Assembly: GCA_027460605.1 (NCBI GenBank)
Contig: JAPZAN010000143.1
Location: 1 to 7,343 of the forward strand
From: Candidatus Methanoperedens sp.
Lineage (GTDB): Archaea > Halobacteriota > Methanosarcinia > Methanosarcinales > Methanoperedenaceae
Direction of reading: 5' to 3'
DNA length: 7,343 bases
Below, piece by piece: positions 5,038 to 7,343 of the stretch. Position 1 is the first letter of the stretch. Each line of letters begins with the position of its first letter. The notes under the pieces were generated by a model. It was given only the letters and a program-made list of their open reading frames with translations, searched no databases and was not told where the DNA came from. A program made the translations under genes and the position numbers.

Positions 5038-5040
5038 ATA
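5026..5040 (+). repeat. 15-bp near-perfect direct repeat, right copy (3' end of the AT-rich gene)
   Basis: TATACGTCTTAAATA covers the last codons and stop of the orphan gene and continues three bases beyond. It is the partner of 4243-4257, with one mismatch, in the same reading frame. Confidence 0.55.
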
Positions 5041-5051
5041 TCTACAAATCA

Positions 5052-5060
5052 TAAAATATT
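5052..5060 (+). promoter_or_regulatory. Candidate TATA box for the PLP enzyme gene
   Basis: TAAAATATT lies in the 64-base gap after the orphan gene. A start site 25-27 bases downstream would fall near 5082, giving a leader of about 20 bases before the ATG at 5102. The leader has no strong Shine-Dalgarno; GGT at 5094-5096 is the only weak candidate. Confidence 0.4.
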
Positions 5061-5101
5061 CATAACAACATATCGATAAAGGGTTTTAGAATTGGTATCC
5101 T

Positions 5102-6277
5102 ATGAACCTCAAAAAATCCGGCTTCTCCACACGCGCAATCCATTCAGGTGAGCGGGAAGAAGAAACCGGAGCGGTCGTAACCCCGATTTACCAGACCGCG
5201 CCTTTTAAGTTCAAAAGCGCAGCCCATGCGGCGCGAGTAATGGCTGGCGATGAAAAAGGGTATGTGTATTCCCGCGGCTTGAATCCCACGACAGAAGTGC
5301 TGGAAGAAAAAATGGCAGACCTCGAGGGCGGCGAAGCGGCGCTGGCGCAGGCTACGGGAATGGCAGCCATCAGCGCGGCGGTTTTCACGGAAATAAAAGC
5401 GGGCGACCATGTGATTGCAGATGAGGTTATCTACGGCAGCACATACGACCTGTTCGTTGACATGGCGAAATTCGGTGTGGAAGTGAGCTTTATAGATACA
5501 TCCGATGCCGAAAATGTGGAGGCTGCCTTTCGACCGAACACGAAACTTGTGTTTTTCGAAACACCTGCCAATCCTACCATGAAACTCACAGACATAAAAG
5601 CAGTCGCGGAAATTGCCCACAAGAGGGATGCGGCAGTGATGGTCGATAATACCTACATGACGCCTTATTACCAGCAGCCGCTTGCGCTTGGCGCTGACGT
5701 GGTGGTGCACAGCGCAACGAAATACTTAAACGGTCACGGGGATACTCTCGGCGGTGTAATCGTGGGCTCTTCAGATTTCATAAAACGGGCAAGACACACC
5801 GCAAAGAACATTGGCGGGGCAATAAGCCCTTTTTCGGCATGGCTTATCATACGCGGGATGAAAACGCTTCCTGTGCGAATGGACAGGCACACAGAGAATG
5901 CAATGGCTGTGGCAAGATTCCTGGAAGGGCATAATAAAATCGAGCGGGTAATTTATCCGGGTCTTCCGGACTTTCCACAGTACGACCTTGCAAAAAAACA
6001 GATGTCAGGCTCTGGAGGCATGATAGCCTTCCTGCTGAAAGATGCAAGTGATGTCCCGTTATTCCTCGATTCTCTTGAGCTATGTACGCTTGCGGTAAGC
6101 CTTGGCGAGACCGGAACGCTTGTCCAGCATCCTGCCACCATGACCCATGCTGTCGTTCCGCGGGACGACAGGATAAGATACGGGATTGCCGATGAGCTTG
6201 TGCGGCTTTCTGTGGGGCTTGAGGATGTGGAGGATATAATTGCAGATTTGGGGCAGGCGCTGGATAGTGTCGGGTGA
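5102..6277 (+). CDS. PLP-dependent Cys/Met gamma-family enzyme (cystathionine gamma-synthase/lyase or methionine gamma-lyase-like)
   Basis: This 391-residue cytoplasmic enzyme belongs to the Cys/Met metabolism PLP family (fold type I), which catalyses gamma-elimination or gamma-replacement on sulfur amino acids. Lys207 in HSATKYLNGHGD (203-214) forms the PLP aldimine. Tyr56 and Arg58 (YVYSRGLNP) bind the phosphate of the neighbouring subunit, Tyr111 stacks on the ring, Asp182 (VDNTY) pairs with the pyridine nitrogen, and Arg368 (VRLSVGLED) holds the substrate carboxylate. Overall it resembles methionine gamma-lyase closely, including YPGLPDFPQY, GGMIAFLLK, AVSLGE and QHPATMTH. However, the Cys that marks true methionine gamma-lyases (YGCT) is Ser113 here (YGST), and the usual Lys-Asp after it is Lys235-Asn236. 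The exact reaction is therefore open: cystathionine gamma-lyase, cystathionine gamma-synthase, O-acetylhomoserine sulfhydrylase or a lyase of altered range. The gene ends 14 bases from the convergent porB stop. Confidence 0.93.
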   Translation: MNLKKSGFSTRAIHSGEREEETGAVVTPIYQTAPFKFKSAAHAARVMAGDEKGYVYSRGLNPTTEVLEEKMADLEGGEAALAQATGMAAISAAVFTEIKAGDHVIADEVIYGSTYDLFVDMAKFGVEVSFIDTSDAENVEAAFRPNTKLVFFETPANPTMKLTDIKAVAEIAHKRDAAVMVDNTYMTPYYQQPLALGADVVVHSATKYLNGHGDTLGGVIVGSSDFIKRARHTAKNIGGAISPFSAWLIIRGMKTLPVRMDRHTENAMAVARFLEGHNKIERVIYPGLPDFPQYDLAKKQMSGSGGMIAFLLKDASDVPLFLDSLELCTLAVSLGETGTLVQHPATMTHAVVPRDDRIRYGIADELVRLSVGLEDVEDIIADLGQALDSVG

Positions 6278-6291
6278 AGTTTAATCCTCCC

Positions 6292-7164
6292 TCACTCCAG
6301 CCCGAAGTGCTTCACATTCCAGTCCGCAATCGCCTGAATCTTCTTAATCTCCTCTGCGCCGCCTTCCATCGTAAACAGGTGCTTGAACCTGCCCTGCACT
6401 TTAAGATACTCTTCCACTGGCTTCCTGTTCTTAAGCTTCCTTACATTCGTAACAGCGCCGTTCTCCATCTCATACAGCGGCCACATCGCCGTCTCCACGG
6501 CAAGCCTCCCAACCTCGATGGTCTTTGAGCCTTCAAACTTCCAGCCCGTGCAGCAGGGCGCATGCACATGCACGTACGTTGGTCCTTTTGTATCTGCGGC
6601 TTTTTTAATCTTTTTCATCATATCTGGCGCATATGCTACCGAAGCCGTGGCGACATAAGGCGAACCGTGCGCCGCTATAATTGCAGGCATATTCTTTTTA
6701 TGCTGCGGGTTCCCGAAGGAAACCTTACCTGCCGGGCTTGTAGTCGTGCTCGCATACAGGGGAGTCGCGCTGCTTCGCTGGATACCCGTGTTCATGTACG
6801 CCTCGTTATCCACGCAGATATACGTAAAATCATGTCCCCGTTCAAATGCGCCCGATATTGCCTGAAGTCCAATGTCCATCGTGGCGCCGTCGCCTCCAAT
6901 CACCACGATTTTGGTGTTGTTCTTCCTGCCCAGAGCCTTGAGCGCCGCCTCAACTCCAGATGCGACAGCCGCCGCATTCTCAAAAAGTGAATGTATCCAG
7001 GGCACGCCCCAAGCTGACTCCGGGTAGGGCGTAGTAAAGACCTCAAGACAGCCTGTTGGGGAAACAACGATGGTATCCTCACCAAGCGCATCAAGCACGA
7101 ACTTCCCAGCAAGGGCATCGCAGCATCCTGCGCATCCGCGGTGACCCGGTTTTAAGAGACTCAT
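6292..7164 (-). CDS. porB: Pyruvate:ferredoxin oxidoreductase, beta subunit
   Basis: PorB is the thiamine-diphosphate subunit of pyruvate synthase/pyruvate:ferredoxin oxidoreductase, which interconverts pyruvate and CoA with acetyl-CoA, CO2 and reduced ferredoxin. The 290 residues fit the family. The proximal 4Fe-4S cluster ligands are Cys11 and Cys14 (HRGCAGCC), Cys39 (SPTGCLEV), and Cys204 or Cys205 (HAPCCTGW). The TPP/Mg motif is GGDGATMDIGLQAISGA (90-106), continued by VDNEAYMNTGIQRSS (118-132), with the usual Asp92 and Asn119/Asn125 contacts. The start overlaps the porA stop (ATGA at 7164-7161) and has a GGGAGG Shine-Dalgarno at 7177-7172. That gives translational coupling and equal subunit supply. 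The end HFGLE-TGA lies 14 bases from the convergent PLP-enzyme stop, with no clear terminator between them. Related 2-oxoacid oxidoreductases share the fold, but the Cys pattern and the PorA end point to pyruvate. Confidence 0.96.
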   Translation of the reverse strand: MSLLKPGHRGCAGCCDALAGKFVLDALGEDTIVVSPTGCLEVFTTPYPESAWGVPWIHSLFENAAAVASGVEAALKALGRKNNTKIVVIGGDGATMDIGLQAISGAFERGHDFTYICVDNEAYMNTGIQRSSATPLYASTTTSPAGKVSFGNPQHKKNMPAIIAAHGSPYVATASVAYAPDMMKKIKKAADTKGPTYVHVHAPCCTGWKFEGSKTIEVGRLAVETAMWPLYEMENGAVTNVRKLKNRKPVEEYLKVQGRFKHLFTMEGGAEEIKKIQAIADWNVKHFGLE

Positions 7165-7343
7165 GCCAGGTCCTCCCGCAGGTCTGCGAATTCGCTTTCC
7201 ACGAAAATCCCCTTTTCCACTAACTTTGCCTTGTTGATGACTTTCTTAATCGTACTCATAGGAATATCGCGCCCTCCGTGCCCCAGCATGAAGCCGATAA
7301 CAGGAACTTTGGTATCAGTGTTATGAAGACATGCCTTGACCTC
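7161..7343 (-). CDS. porA: Pyruvate:ferredoxin oxidoreductase, alpha subunit, C-terminal end (partial)
   Basis: Sixty codons and a TGA stop are visible; the rest lies beyond the right edge. The frame reads EVKACLHNTDTKVPVIGFM, then LGHGGRDIPMSTIKKVINKA, and ends ADLREDLA. The stretch PVIGFM-LG-GGRDI followed by a helix is the usual C-terminus of PorA, the subunit that with PorB forms the pyruvate- and TPP-binding core. The stop TGA shares bases with the porB ATG (ATGA), which confirms the reading frame and the porA-porB order known from archaeal por operons. The gamma and delta subunits would be expected farther along the minus strand, upstream of this fragment, but are not in the window. Confidence 0.9.
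   Translation of the reverse strand, partial: EVKACLHNTDTKVPVIGFMLGHGGRDIPMSTIKKVINKAKLVEKGIFVESEFADLREDLA
7172..7177 (-). promoter_or_regulatory. Shine-Dalgarno of porB inside the porA coding end
   Basis: GGGAGG on the minus strand (from Arg-Glu-Asp codons of porA) is seven bases before the porB ATG. It is among the best ribosome-binding sites in the window and supports the start at 7164. Confidence 0.7.

Noticed and set aside
5144..5710. Minus-strand open frame (188 codons) antisense to the PLP enzyme
   Set aside because: It mirrors a well-conserved gene; the product is rich in His, Arg, Cys and Phe with no motif, typical of an antisense shadow.
6278..6291. Bidirectional terminator between the PLP enzyme and porB
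   Set aside because: Only 14 bases separate the stops and no hairpin or T-tract is visible on either strand; termination must occur inside the opposing gene or by another means.

Overview
This window looks like a chromosomal segment of a mesophilic archaeon, probably a euryarchaeon of the Methanosarcinales type. The grounds are a tRNA gene with no encoded CCA, TATA-like boxes about 25-29 bases upstream of starts, an MJ1316-type (DUF504) protein, a DUF123/Uri-type protein, and pyruvate:ferredoxin oxidoreductase split into separate alpha and beta genes. A Methanoperedens-like genome is possible, but the genus cannot be fixed from this sequence alone.

Layout. Bases 1-651 are read from the minus strand: the N-terminal part of a membrane-anchored Thr/Ser-rich surface protein (runs off the left edge), a small MJ1316/DUF504 protein, and tRNA-Leu(UAG). 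Bases 652-1582 are a repeat-rich stretch around one plus-strand gene, a small GIY-YIG-like (DUF123) protein. This gene lies between two elaborate palindromic repeats of 83 and 89 bp, placed in opposite orientation. Bases 1583-4254 are a compact plus-strand arginine operon: argC, a two-CBS-domain protein, and argJ, with gaps of 9 and 2 bases. Bases 4288-5037 hold a strikingly AT-rich orphan membrane-protein gene. A 15-base sequence at its 3' end matches the 3' end of argJ with one mismatch, so the gene looks like an inserted cassette. Bases 5102-6277 encode a PLP enzyme of the Cys/Met gamma family. It converges, with 14 bases between stops, on a minus-strand por operon (porB complete, C-terminal end of porA), which runs off the right edge.

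How the genes work together. ArgC and ArgJ carry out non-consecutive steps of the acetylated ornithine/arginine pathway. ArgJ recycles the acetyl group, and the CBS protein between them is a plausible nucleotide-sensing partner. PorA/PorB belong to the enzyme that interconverts pyruvate with acetyl-CoA, CO2 and reduced ferredoxin, a central carbon entry point. The PLP enzyme handles sulfur amino acids. The most unusual signals are the paired eight-hexamer palindromes around the DUF123 gene and the AT-rich gene bounded by a near-perfect direct repeat at the argJ 3' end. No complete mobile element, CRISPR array or defence operon is visible.
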